A DNA stretch of 64,000 bases from Aedes albopictus (lineage: Eukaryota; Arthropoda; Insecta; Diptera; Culicidae): NCBI RefSeq assembly GCF_035046485.1, contig NC_085137.1, forward strand, positions 134,482,703 through 134,546,702. The letters are read 5' to 3'. The notes below the pieces were generated by a model that was not told where the DNA came from, did no database searches, and saw only the letters and a list, made by a program, of their open reading frames with translations. Of this stretch, positions 44,551-56,334 are shown in pieces (position 1 is the first letter of the stretch; every line of letters begins with the position of its first letter). The position numbers and the translations under genes were made by a program.

Positions 44551-45477
44551 AAGCCTGTATCCGCAATAATTGGGACACAGAAATACAGCTGTAACTCTGC
44601 CATTGATACATCAAAAATGCTCAAATTTTGTCTAATAACATCTTAAGATGTGTTCATTTCACCTACAAAATTTTATGTGTATCGGTTTAGTTGTAGCAAC
44701 GAAAGAGTAAAATGTGCGCCATTGAATTTTGTACAGCACTTGGTTTTGATTGCCAGCGCTGTAACTTTTGAATTTGGCAAAGGAAATGGCTGGAATTTTG
44801 AACACAAACCTCTCAATAAACATGTGTTGCATAGGCAAAATTTCAAAAAAAAATCGATACGCTATCATCAATTTTATAGTCGAAACATGCATTGGGACTG
44901 AACGTGATTTTAGCCTCTCGGGCAGCAATTAGTCAGCACCCTTTATTGTTCCGATTGTACTGTTGAAAGTACTACACCGATAATCATCAAATTTTGCAGA
45001 CATAATATACACATAATCAAATAGCTTCTGTGAAAATTTCATGAAAATTGGCAGAGAAATTCAAAAGTTATGAATAGGCGAATATCGCACATGAAAAACA
45101 CTAACACTCACGCCTATCAACACCAGTAGCTTTCAAACCAATTGATCAAAGTTGATGAAATTTTGCAAGAAAGTGTCTCTATAAGTATCATAACTGCTAA
45201 CAAAATTTCATAATTATCTACACAGAACTTTGAACTGTAGCGTAAAAGAACCATCTAGTATGCGAATGAAAATTGATCATGATTGTACAAAATGCTTAAA
45301 ACCACGTCTGTTTGTTTTTCATCCCCAGTTAAAAGTAATGCATCGATTTTTATGAAATTTGGCACAAATAATAAACATACACCAAAGAGTTCTCAGTCAA
45401 TTATTTGGCCAACTTTACCGATTCATTATAGAGCTACTGACGTACTTCTGTGTCCCGATTATTGCGGATACAGGCTT
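44551..45477. mobile_element. 927-bp TA-flanked inverted-repeat element
   Basis: Ends AAGCCTGTATCCGCAATAAT and its complement continue inward as about 35 bp of inverted repeat (…tgggacacagaa), bordered by TA at 44549-44550 and 45478-45479. The interior is AT-rich and non-coding. Target and size fit a non-autonomous Tc1/mariner-type element. Confidence 0.8.
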
Positions 45478-45479
45478 TA

Positions 45480-45990
45480 CTTTCTGGTTTTGGTGATCAT
45501 GATCTGAAAAAATATTGGCATTACTGGCTTTTATATTCAACGGCCATCTGTTAAATAGAGCTAGATTAAACGTAGGACATGCAACATACATGCATTGTTT
45601 CAACTTTTGCGCACATAATTTGGTCATATACCCGATTTTTGCTGGCTTCATCAGTCTGTCAAACTAAAGGCCAAGAAGTACTTTACCCAGTCCCTTTACA
45701 ATGTTATACTGTCAGACGACCAGTCAAACAGTGGGTACAGTAAAAGTGGAATAGGCCTAATCAGAAGACGTTTAAAATCGCCTGATTTTAGGGGCCTTTG
45801 ACAGTTCTCCTATGAAAATGACAGTTTAGCGTTTGCACCTTTGTTCGGCGGTTGTATACAGTGGCATACACGGAGCTGTCAACTGAAAAGGCCTATAGAT
45901 CTGTTGCACTCATTAAGCCAACAAAGTGAAGCCACCCGTTCCATACTTGTATTAGTAGGATCTTACTTCGCAAAGGGCGTATTAGTCATA
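45480..45990. other. Unassigned
   Basis: No gene or repeat boundary recognised. Confidence 0.4.
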
Positions 45991-46153
45991 GGGGCCGTAC
46001 ACAAATTACGTCACGCTTTTAGGGGGGAGGGGGGTTTTGCAGAGCGTGATGACCCTTACAAAAAATATTGAGGTCCCATACAAAAAGTGTTACATAGGGG
46101 GAGGGGGGGTTGAAAAGGTCGATTTTTGCGTGACATAATTTGTGTATCACCCC
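45991..46153. mobile_element. 163-bp MITE, 'acaaattacgtcacgc' family
   Basis: Inverted ends ggggccgtacacaaattacg and gcgtgacataatttgtgt…acccc are bordered by TA (45989-45990, 46154-46155). The interior has two g-rich boxes (aggggggaggggggttt). This type of terminus is familiar from many mosquito sequences, as a recollection only. Confidence 0.8.
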
Positions 46154-46349
46154 TAACCAGGAATTCGGGAAAGGAAATTGGAAATATAAATAAATTTTGT
46201 GGCGGAGCTACAAGTCCAATATGGAATCAACGGTTACAGGTGGGGTCTCAAGGGGGCTTCAGAAGGTTTCAGAGACATTTCAGGGGGTCTCAAGTAGCTG
46301 TGTCTGGCAGAGCTTACCCTTGGGGCCAAGCTTACCCTGTCGGCGCGGC

Positions 46350-46620
46350 GTCGTGATGGTGAACAATAAAGGTCTAACTACGCCAGCCGAGATGTGTCCT
46401 GATAAGTTGAAGATAATTGAGGAAGGTCTCTTCCCAAAACACGACACAACCACATGCGCCATAGACGTAAACAACGCATTTAACATCGCCAGCTGGGAGG
46501 CCATTGCCACAGCATTGCACAGCATGAGGGGTCCGACTATCTGTGCAAAGTTTTGAAAAGCTACTTTCAGAACCGACCATGACCAAAAGTCGGTTAGAGT
46601 TATGGAGGGCTTGCCACAGG
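46350..46620 (+). pseudogene. R1-type LINE ORF2, RT fragment with internal deletion
   Basis: Pieces VNNKGLTTPAEMCPDKLKII and EEGLFPKHD are joined directly to TTTCAIDVNNAFNIASWEAI, the latter equal to VTVDARNAFNSASW in the 36-kb copy; the YRP and GFRKGRS motifs between are deleted. Frame ends follow (ATALHSMRGPTI; the words for a SYFQNR segment are in another frame). Preceded by type B repeat (46240-46300). Confidence 0.7.
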
Positions 46621-46894
46621 AATCGACCCAACGTTGTTAAAAATGGTGTATTAAGACTTAAACTACCCGGAGGAGTCAAGGTCGTCAGTTTCGTGTTTTA
46701 TTGATTTATGGATGAGTTCAGTCAAGTTACAATCAGCTCTTATTTTACCAAATTAGGATGATAGTGTGTAACCATACATAGAACACCGTCGATGTCTGTG
46801 TCGATGAATGTAAGAAATGTTTGATGAGATAATAAAAAAAAGTGTAGCACTTCAAAATCAGTGTGGGTACATTCATAATTCCATACATAATTCC

Positions 46895-47115
46895 TTCGAA
46901 GCGAGTGTCAAAACACCTTGGTATTATGGTTGACCGCTTCTGTGACGAGGAGAGGGAAACATCAGAACACGTCCTCTGCTATTGCAGTGCACTCACTCAA
47001 CGTAGGTTCAAAGTTCTTAGCAAGCCCTTTTTAGGGCCTGCTGACATATTGATCTTATCTCCCAAGGACATGGTTGGCTTCACAAAGCTAGTCTCACCAG
47101 AATGGGGGAGTCACA
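46895..47115 (+). pseudogene. R1-type LINE ORF2, C-terminal zinc-finger fragment
   Basis: The frame reads SKHLGIMVDRFCDEERETSE, then HVLCYCSALTQRRFKVLSKP and PKDMVGFTKLV. The C-…-E-H-V-L-…-C-S-A-L core is the C-terminal zinc motif of R1/I-type ORF2. A 270-bp AT-rich segment separates it from the RT fragment, so the copy is heavily deleted. Confidence 0.65.
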
Positions 47116-47119
47116 TACT

Positions 47120-49740
47120 GTTACTCAGGATCTCTATTCATCAATAATAGATGGTCTTGAGTTCAGTCGATACCAAGGTATCTCAGTGACAAATATGTTA
47201 CTGAAATAACTTGTGTACCTCACAGCAAAAGGGTATATCACAATTATAGTTCTAAAATCTGGACGCAGTGATCTTCACCCGACAAACGAGAGAGATGGTT
47301 GATGATCAGTTGAATTTCAACAGCCATCATGCTTGTGAAAAGATAACAAAAGTAGTCAATGCGGTACCCAGTATTATGCCAAACTTCGGAGGCGCAAGAC
47401 GTAGCAGAAGTAGTTCGTCTTTCAATCATATTCCATAGCACAAAGCTTATTTAATGCGGTTCTAATACAAATTTACGAGCGCCAGCGCACGAGTCGTTCC
47501 AATTGAGCGCCGAGAAAACCTAGTGCAAATTAGTAAGTGTCATCCACCGTTACTCACGCTGCTGCCTGGCTATCTTCAATCACTCTGCCTGACGACGGAG
47601 CGCGCACTCCTTCTCGGTTCGCTCTGTCAAACGCCATGCCATCAATTCGCGATTTATACAAAAAGATAAACACCGCTTCGCAGGTAATTATTTCGTTTAC
47701 CGCCGTTTGTACACTGACTACGACTAGGGGTACAGAGTGCCTCTAATTACGGTAGCAGAGCGATCTCCTTTCGGATCCCTGATGCGAATCGTCGTTCGTA
47801 GGTTGGGTTGGTTGTAACGCGTTATGGAGAAAAATTTGCTTGGCTGTACGCAACAATGTACCACCGACCGTCCTATTCCACCCACGGGGTCTGCCTGATG
47901 GTAGTGTGCATCAAACCATAACCTCAGGTTCAGAAGCATCGACAAGATGTTTGTGTACTACAACTAGGGCAGGTGTTCCGGTTATCAACAATGCATTATA
48001 TTAGCGAAATATGCAGTTTTCATAACTAGACTATTAGAAGATTCTCAATGACCGATCAGGGAATCACTTTCTTGATATCCGGTCCATTCATCTGCTGCGC
48101 GGATGACGAGGATATTGTCAATGTAATATTCGGAAACTTTCAAAGCTGTACAGTGGGAAACAATTCCATCAATCGGTAATTAATAGCTAAATTCTAAGTC
48201 TTCTCCCATAATTGGAACTCATTTGACTCAAATATTAGTTTGTGTGGGTGTGGGACAACTGAAACAAGTTGTGTCATACAACTGAGACCACCACCCTACT
48301 TGCCGATCGTTGCAGCTAATGCAAGAAATTAATTCCTACCTTCGCTTGGCAGAGAATACAGCACCACAACATCGGAGAGAAGATGGTCTATCGCCACAGA
48401 GTGGCAGTTTGTGGTACGGTATGGTTAATGATAATTGGTTTCTTCACATCAACCAGGAATAAGAAGCTGGCAGTAATCAGAAATGGAACACTTGGCACAA
48501 TATTGCACTTGTTGATCGTGTTGTTTCCATACGGATGCCAATGGTACGGAGGCCATGGCACCACACAACACAGGTACTGGTAAATGGAAATATGTCTCGG
48601 TTGAAGCGGCGAAAGGGGATGCAAATTGTGCGCCACACTTGTTGCCTTGGAAGCTTGGTGCCCCTCTGCTGCTTCGTGTTCTTTCTTCATCCTGCGTGGC
48701 AGAGCAATTTGGAACGGCCTCACCTGAAGGTATGGCAACTACCGTGTTTTACGAGCAAGGATGTTGTTAGGTAAACCGCATCTCGAATCAAAATCTACCG
48801 TGGTGAAAAATTTATCATCAACTGAGCCGCATCGTGGCTGGCTACACTAATTAACATGTTCACGGTGCTACCACAATTAATGAGAACCGTTTCAACTCAT
48901 TTCAAGCGTTTCGAATCGAAACTAGTAGGCAGAGAGCTGGCTATGAATTCTTCATCCAAATATTTGATTCACGCTTTGATCAAAATGAGATATTGCTACA
49001 CAAAAAAAAACGCTTTTGCAGTCCATCAACGGCTAACACGAAACCGGAATGAATCGATAACGATCTCCCATGCCAGTTCCATACGATATATGTGGAGATC
49101 CTTTTCTTTGGTTCCTCATTCATGAAACGACTTGGTCGGTAGCTGAATCCAGCACCCTTCTACAGAAAACTAAATGCTTTATTGAAGTTAAGAAACAAAT
49201 ACCTCCTATCGAAGGCAATCTTTTGGGAAGCCTTTCTTCATTCCGACACCGCCTTCCAGCTTTGATTAATATCATTAATTTAAATGAATGTGGCAACGAA
49301 TTCGGAAGCCAGTCGATATAGGATTGAAATCCCCAGTCCTATATCACGATACTAATCAAAGGCAGAGTTCAAGTTTTTCATAGGCAGTTGAGCTTTTTTT
49401 TAAATGTTGCTGCTCGTATAAGACTGAGAAAACTTTAGTATCAAAAAGATCATCGAATGTATAAGAAAAATAATAGCAATGAAGCTTGGCAAATTATTTA
49501 GGCATAGGCAATCAATTGAATTTGGCCATCACTAATGCACAGGATGGATAAAATTCATAAGCAGATCGAGAAATTAAGTTACGCCCAAAGAACTTCTCAA
49601 TTTCGTTAAAACCTAATTAAAGTCAGAAAATTTTCTTACGGTAATGTAGCTTAACGGAACTCAGGATAACTCAGAAAAAATGCAATCTGTTTGCAACTTT
49701 CTTCCAAGAAATCTAAACAACATTTTCTGAAGAAGATCGT
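47120..49740. other. Unassigned; several short frames without recognisable domains
   Basis: Includes a frame at 47537-47746 (MPSIRDLYKKINTASQVI), frames on both strands at 48383-48774 with hydrophobic stretches, and small frames to 49320. None has a motif I can name. The minus-strand words YYIDNILVIRAADE near 48100-48150 resemble an RT YIDD box, but neighbouring RT motifs are missing. Possibly unique DNA mixed with decayed elements. Confidence 0.3.
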
Positions 49741-50003
49741 GGCCGTGAATACGTGTAAGCCAGCTCCTGGTGCTGAAGATTTAACAGGCTCTAAAAGATT
49801 TCCTGGTCCTGATGGAATTCTAACAGATCTTATGAAATACTTGGCAAAAGAACTTACAGCTATGGATTTTTAATATGTCACTGATATCTGTATCTTTCTC
49901 AAAAATATGGAAAAGTTTTAAATCTGACGTTCGTAATTACCATGGAATAGCCATTCTCCTTTACATACCAAAACATTTCGAGTCAATTGTCAACGATAAG
50001 CTA

Positions 50004-50493
50004 GGGTGCCTGTACCAGTTATCGCACCACCTAAGAAAAAGTATTTCTACAAAAATAAGAAGAAGACCGACGGTTGTAAACAATGAGTCAAATGATTGAT
50101 TAGTTTTCATACTTTATAGGAAAAATATAAAAACGGAGCCAAAACTACTTTTAGTATTTATTACGGCGTGTGCCAATGATAGGAACCCTGTACCAGTTAT
50201 GGACACATTTGTTAATTTGGGTTCCACTTCGCACTATTTACATGCATTCCTTATGGGAGTTGCCATAACTGGTACACTATGGCGAAATAGGGTGCAAGGA
50301 GGCCGAAAATTTAAGGAAAATGAATTATTTCTACCATAATTTGAGCAAATTGTGAAGTTTGAACGATTGCAATCATCTTTTGTGATCGTGATCTGTTGTT
50401 CACGATTTTTTTCTTGTTGATTTGTATCTTTAAAGGTTGAAAATCAACTATGGCGAATTTGAGGTACTATAGCCATAACTGGTACACTGAGCC
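50004..50493 (+). mobile_element. 490-bp TA-flanked MITE, copy 1
   Basis: Ends GGGTGCCTGTACCAGTTATC and, reading in from the right, GGCTCAGTGTACCAGTTATG; the shared inner part TGTACCAGTTA is a terminal inverted repeat, and TA borders both sides (50002-50003, 50494-50495). An extra inner gtaccagttatgg and ccataactggtac lie within. Non-coding. Confidence 0.85.
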
Positions 50494-51494
50494 TATTTCT
50501 TTAAGAGGAAACAAACCATCATCGTTTAGCAAAAACTCAAAAGCAGTTTTCTCGCTGAAATCTCAACTAATGATAATAAAAATTTATCACTGCACTCTGG
50601 CCACCATCTGGATAACAGTGAAATGATTTTCAATGACGGTTTTGCGACTTAGAGGAAGAAAACTGCTTTTGAAAAATTGATGATTGCTGATGACTGAATG
50701 ATGGTTATTTGAGCCTTAAACGAACAACAAGATTTTTCTCAAAGGTCGATCAATATTTACAAAATTACTGCAATTCGTAGACTTTTCCCTTACTGAAATA
50801 GATAATGGACATATCAATGATACTCTTCAAACTACATAAAATAGGAATAACTAAAACTCTTGAAATGGCTTGAATCTTACTTAACTGGCTGGAGGAGAAC
50901 GTGCCTCTAGTGCCGACCTACTGATACCTAACTGGCTGGCAACAAATAATTCAGATCAACGGGAATTACTCGTTCATGACACTTATTTCTTATTCTTTGG
51001 TATACCTTAGTATTCACATTTAGGTAGTTTTCTAGAATTCATTTAGTTAATGAAATTATATTGTGTTGGTTAATGGCATTTCTTTCATTCATTCACCGCC
51101 AGTACCACGCTAATGCTGAGCACAAAAAATTAGTATTTTTTTCACCTTGTTGTACAACATCCAAAAGCGCGCGTTCACTCGAGGATTAATATATGCCGGC
51201 CGACGACATGAAACTCTTTCTGGAAATGATGAAGACATCAAAGTATTTCACAATGAACACAAAGCTACTTAATAACATTTAGTAGAAAAAGAACAACATC
51301 GAAAATCACAATTGTATTAGGTTATCAGAATGTGGTAGGATGTTTAAGAGTTAGGGACTTAGGAGTTATCTTGGACTCTATATTTACTTTTGCAGACCAC
51401 TAGAAAACTAAAATAATAAAGCTTATAACGTGCTAGGGTTTATAAATCGTTTCTGCTACAGCTTTTACGACCCTTACACAATCAAAACTCTTTA

Positions 51495-51984
51495 GGGTGC
51501 CTGTACCAGTTACCGCACTACCTAAGAAAAACTATTTCTACAAAAATAAGAAGAAGACCAACGAATGTAAACAATAAGTCAAATGATTGATTTGTTTCAA
51601 TACTTTACAGGAAAAATATAGAAACGGAGCCAAAACTACTTTTAGTATTTATTACGGCGTGTGCCAATGATAGGAACCCTGTACCAGTTATGGACACATT
51701 TGTTAATTTGGGTTCCACTTCGCACTATTTACATGCATTCCTTATGGGAGCTGCCATAACTGGTACACTATGGCGAAATAGGGTGCAAAAAGGCCGAAAA
51801 GTTAAGGAATATGATTTATTTCTACCATAATTTGAGCAAATTGTGAAGTTTGAATGATTGCAATCATCTTTTGTGATCGTGATCTGTTGTTCACGAGTTT
51901 TTTCTTGATGATTTGTATCTTTAAAGGTTGAAAATCAACTATGGCGAATTTGAGGTACTATAGCCATAACTGGTACACTGAGCC
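51495..51984 (+). mobile_element. 490-bp TA-flanked MITE, copy 2
   Basis: Same orientation, same length and about 95% similar by eye to 50004-50493. TA borders at 51493-51494 and 51985-51986. It splits the Jockey-like frame between …PYTIKTL and the following codons. Confidence 0.88.
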
Positions 51985-52110
51985 TATATTTCATACAAAG
52001 GCTTCCAATCAGAAGTGAGCGAATTCCAATCAGAATTGAACAATTATGATTGGGAATGGCCCCGCTCTAGTGTCAAAATTCTCGGACCGCGATGAATTCA
52101 GATCATCGGT

Positions 52111-52574
52111 GCACTCGTCTATCCAGGAACACACGAAGACATATTAAAATCAGTACAAAACAATATCTATTGCATGCTCTCCGAAATATGGGTTGATCTT
52201 CATTTCCATTTCCATCATATGAAGCATGCTGCGGGCTTATCGATATGCAAACGATGAGTGGGCGTAATGAGATTGCATTGGTCTCATTCGCTATGAATCA
52301 TCTCAACTGAAATTCAATGATTTTTTTTCCAACATGCAGCCGGAAACTACGAACTCGAAACATGTTTTCAACCAACCATTACCATTACCAACCAACGCGC
52401 AATGTGGTCATTTTATTCGAATGATGGCATTTTATAATCACCACTGCAAAACTGTTGATTTTACAGTCTCAGAAAAAAAACAACGAAAGTAGAGCACGGG
52501 ATATGACCTTCTTCGTCCTATTTCACACTAATTTTCATATTTCGGTGCAAAATGAAAATTGAGATGAATTGGGG
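52111..52574. other. Unassigned
   Basis: No gene recognised; lies between two LINE remnants. Confidence 0.4.
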
Positions 52575-53690
52575 TAAAACAGGGAACACGGAAGTTCTAT
52601 TAGAAGCTCAACGCATCCCGCAACGGCTTCGTGCTGCGAGCCGAAATATGCAGGGATAAAGACGGAGGCCTCTTGACGGACGGACGTGAGGTGATCGAAA
52701 GGTGAAAGCAACACTTCGATCAGCACCTGATTGGCGTGGAGAACGTAGGCACGGGAGACCACGGCAACAAAGGAAACAACGACGCCAGTGCAGCGGAGGA
52801 CGGAAATGAACTAACTCACACGCTGAGGGAAGTTAAGGATGCCATTCACCAGCTCAAAACCAACAAAGCAGCTGGTAAGGATGGTATCGCAGCTGAACTC
52901 ATCAAGATGGGCCCAGAAAAGTTGGCCACCTGTCTGCATCGGCTGATAGTTAGGATCTGGCAAACCAAACAGCTATCGGAGGAGTGGAAGGAAGGGGTAA
53001 TCTGACCCATTCACAAGAAAAGCGATCATTTGGAATGTGAGCACTTCAGAGCGATCACTATTTTGAATGCTGCCTACAAAGTGCTATCCCAGATCATTTT
53101 CCGTCGTCTGTCACCTAAAACCTATAAGTTCGTGGGAAGTTATCAAGCCGGCTTCATCGACGGCCGGTCGACAGCGGACCAGATCTTCACCGTACGGCAA
53201 ATCCTCCAGAAATGCCGTGAATACAAGGTCCCAACGCATCATCCGTTCATCGACTTCAAGGCGGCATACGACAGTATCGACCGCGCAGAGCTATGGAGAA
53301 TCATGGACGAAAACGGCTTTCCTGGGAAGCTGACTAGACTGATTAAAGCAACGATGGACAGTGTGCAAAACTGCGTAAGGGCTTCGGGTGAACTATCCAG
53401 TTCTTTCGAATCTCGTCGGGGACTGCGACAAGGTGACGGACTCTCATGCTTACTCTCCAACATCGTTCTGGAAGGTGTGATGCAACGAGCCGGACTCAAC
53501 AGCCGGGGAACGATTTTCACAAAAACCGCTCAATTTTTGTTGTGTGCGGTCGACATGACATTTGGAACGGTGTCAGAGCTGTACACCCGCCTGAAACGCG
53601 AAGCAGCAAAGGTCGGACTGGTGGTGAATGCCTCAAAAACAAAGTACATGCTGGTAGGCAGGCGGAACCGAACACGACCGGATCCGTCTC
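52575..53690 (+). pseudogene. RTE-type LINE ORF2 with destroyed catalytic motif
   Basis: The protein can be followed from GTRKFY and NGFVLRAEICRDKDGGLL (linker) through REVKDAIHQLKTNKAAGKDG, a TGA stop at about 53003, then PIHKKSDHLECEHFRAITIL, YQAGFIDGRSTADQIFTVRQ, HPFIDFKAAYDSIDRAELW and RRGLRQGDGLSCLL. The catalytic box is lost: where FADD should stand the frame reads LLCAVDMTFGTV. It ends …KTKYMLVGRRNR at about 53670. Wording fits RTE/JAM1-like elements. The endonuclease and the 3' end are missing. Confidence 0.85.
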
Positions 53691-53885
53691 ACAGTGGTGG
53701 GCCTTCATACATAAGTCGGACAAAACCTCAAATGTTAACCGAAATTGCTAAAATTCACAGGTTATGATGATTTTAGCTCCCTAAATCTATTTCTGATATG
53801 AAACTTATCATATATTTTGATTTTACTATATTAGGGTGGTTCAAAATTTTGAAATCTGCTGATTATGGAAAGCATGTAAAAATAA
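53691..53885. other. Spacer
   Basis: Contains 'ttagggtggttcaaaatttt', similar to 55367-55386, perhaps from a common repeat. Confidence 0.35.
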
Positions 53886-54564
53886 CACTAGTTTACAGCA
53901 TTTTTGAACTCGGTAAGCTGATGATCGTTTTTGGTGTAGAATCATGCCCTGAGTTCGAAAACGCGAATTAAAAAAAAATACAGTAGAGCGGAAATTTTTT
54001 CGACTTTCCATACCAGGTTGATGATTTGAAATCAACTTTTGTTCCATTTTTAAGCAAGGTCGCTAATTTCACACATCTCATTCTCCGTAATTAATGCTCC
54101 GATTGAGCTAAATTTTTTACTGTAACTCGTCTACATATGATATGTCAAATAAACGTTGAGAAAGAATTTTAAAACTGATTTTTTCTGATAGAAAAAAATA
54201 CATTTCTTTATATATTTTTGGAAAATTTGCTAAAAATTTAAGGAGATCGTCCCCAAAACTAGCCAATATCTTGAATTTCATCAGTCTGACGCAAAACTTG
54301 CATTCAGATGATCGAATGGTATTATATTCAGCTTTTAATTTATGGAAAAAGATTTAAAATTGGTTGAACAAAACGCAAAATATTTGAATTTTATTAAATT
54401 TCATATTTTAAAAAGTTGTAAAACTCGATATTGAGCTAAAACTCAAAAACTGTTCTACTTTAATTTTTTTGAAGCATGGTTTCGAAATCAGCGCTAAATT
54501 ATGCTTCAAAAATTTTGGTCGTTGAAAGAAGTTCACGACTTTCGTTTTATTTTGTAAACTAGTG
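53886..54564 (+). mobile_element. TAA-flanked CACTAGTTTACA element, full length 679 bp
   Basis: Inverted ends CACTAGTTTACA and TGTAAACTAGTG are each bordered by TAA (53883-53885 and 54565-54567). The first 430 bp match 6791-7219. The 3-bp TAA duplication suggests a non-autonomous PIF/Harbinger-type element. No coding frame. Confidence 0.85.
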
Positions 54565-54816
54565 TAATCGATAATAAGCTATCATGATGTGCTTTCTGGA
54601 CGTAGGTTTTGATTAACCTTTTAATTTGGGGGTTCTTAAATCATGTATAGGTATTGAAATAATCTATAATTGTGTCAACACGAATTTTGTTGTTTTTTTT
54701 TCGGATAACCAACCGAAATGGTATGTTAGACATACGTAATGTCTGAAGTTCATAGGCACAATATGTGTTGAAAAATGGACAAATTGAGTGGAAAAATTGC
54801 GAAAAAAATCCACGTA

Positions 54817-54890
54817 GTTCTGGTGGGATTTGAACCCACGTCTCTCCAAGTTCGCTAGACAGGGCGCGTTAACCAACTCCGCCACAGAAC
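54817..54890 (-). tRNA. tRNA-like gene (loop CTAGCGA, anticodon AGC if real)
   Basis: 74 nt on the minus strand. Acceptor pairs GTTCTG with CAGAAC. The A-box region is TGGCGGAGTTGG. The T arm is a perfect 5-bp stem GTGGG/CCCAC around TTCAAAT. The anticodon arm is weak (several mismatches), so a working tRNA is doubtful. The conserved flanking tail points to a mobile tRNA-derived unit. Confidence 0.45.
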
Positions 54891-55182
54891 AAGGCGGTCT
54901 CTCTATCGCAATAGCGGTCGTGCGAGGGACATGCGACCGAGTCGAACGCCCGACACACACTGACGGTCACATTCGCAAGTTGTGGATGAGCATGTGCTGT
55001 GGATAGGCAAAAGTCTCGACACTAAAAATAACTTGCTCTCACTGTTGTTCGTAGGCACGCTCAGAGAGTGTTGGAAGTGGACATCTAAGGACCGAAGGAG
55101 ATGGTGAATTGCGAGGAAAGAACGTGGGGTGAGGTGGGCTTTGGGTTCAGGTTGGCTTTCTACTTCACAGAATTGTTACCTT

Positions 55183-55256
55183 GTTCTGTGGCGGAGTTGG
55201 TTAACGCGCCCTGTCTAGCGAACTTGGGGAGACGTGGGTTCAAATCCCACCAGAAC
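55183..55256 (+). tRNA. tRNA-like gene, inverted partner
   Basis: Same sequence as 54817-54890 in the opposite orientation, with a single visible difference (ttggggaga against ttggagaga). The same weak anticodon arm applies. Confidence 0.45.
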
Positions 55257-55344
55257 TACGTGGATTTTTTCGCAATTTTTCCACTCAATTTGTCCATTTT
55301 TCAACACATATTGTGCCTATGAACTTCAGACATTACGTATGTCT

Positions 55345-56334
55345 ATAATTGTGTATTTGTTGCTGTTAGGGTGGTCCAAAATCTTCAAAACTACATAAAT
55401 CATTAGAAAAAATCGTTTATCTACGTTTCCTTTCAATGTATCAATTCAGATACACACAAATGTTGGCTGACAAGACGTGGTCTATTCTCAGGGACTACCC
55501 ATAGACCACGTGACATTTTATGGTGGGTGCACGGAGGTGTGTTAATTCAATCGTTATGGGGTCAGATAGTGAACTGCGTCAAAATTTGGACTGCTTTTTA
55601 TCAATCTCGTTTCAACAACTTCATATACGCTCTTCCGAGTTTGGGTTTTAAAATACATCGATCCCTGCTATCACTTGTCGAAGCAACCGAAACAACCCTA
55701 TCTATAAAGAATTGGCAATTCCTATTCGCAACATTGAAGGGAGTTTTTGATAAACGATCATCAGAGATCGGTAATCATATTTATGAACAGTAGTTCCAAC
55801 AAATATTTTCAAAATCTTTATCACTCTGTGTGTCGTTCAGTAGAAATGTGTTTAACGAAACTACATGAATAACATACAATAAAACTTCAAGTTTAAAAAA
55901 CCAATATAAGGGGTTTCACTAAAGTTTCACTAAATGTTCGTTTGATAAAATTGCGATTAAAATATTCAAAGATTGCCTTGGTGATCGCGACGTTTATGCA
56001 GAAAAATATTTAACGTAGCGTTTAACGCCGTTTAGTGAATTCCTTTTATATTTTATAGAGGATTGTTGCTTTGAACTGTATCGATGTGCGTGTAGAAAAG
56101 AAACACGTAGATGTCGACGAATTTGTGTCATTATATATTGAAACTTCCATAGAAGTTCGTGAAGAGATTGCTTCCAAGGTTGTTGAGCAATAATAACGAT
56201 TAAGGTGAATCGAAGAAACGACCAGTTTTAGAAAATCAACGAGCAATAGTTTGTAGTTATTTTTACATGTTTTTCACGGTTGTTTTTGTCTTTCTTTTAT
56301 TTTGAAGGTTAAAAGAGTTAGTTGTATCTGGTGA
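55345..56334. other. Unassigned
   Basis: An open frame at 55527-55793 has no recognisable motif. The rest is AT-rich. Confidence 0.35.

Larger units (their letters stand above)
49745..52110 (+). pseudogene. Jockey-like LINE ORF2 remnant, interrupted by two MITEs
   Basis: RT pieces occur in order. FPGPDGILTDLMKYLAKEL and SDVRNYHGIAILLYIPKHFE…VNDKL reach 50001. SYLTGW and QIINGN-like words (QQIIQINGNYS) appear near 50930-50985. RDLGVILDSIFTFADH and IIKAYNVLGFINRF appear at about 51355-51480, and a short continuation follows 51985. Motif wording (KSDVRNYRGIAIL, DLGVILDS) fits the Jockey group. Many stops and AT drift show an old copy. Confidence 0.75.
54728..55344. repeat. Inverted pair of tRNA-like elements with 167-bp arms
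   Basis: 54728-54894 and 55179-55344 are near-perfect reverse complements. Each arm has a tRNA-like head facing the centre and an approximately 90-bp tail facing out (acgtggattttttcgcaatt, ccactcaatttgtcc, caacacatattgtgcc). The 284-bp centre is unrelated sequence. Confidence 0.85.

Noticed and set aside
48000..48200. Minus-strand YYIDNILVIRAADE resembling an RT YIDD box
   Set aside because: No other RT motif lies at the proper distance in any frame; likely chance.
48383..48774. Overlapping frames on both strands with hydrophobic segments, considered as a secreted-protein gene
   Set aside because: No consistent frame, no recognisable domain, and three competing frames over the same DNA.
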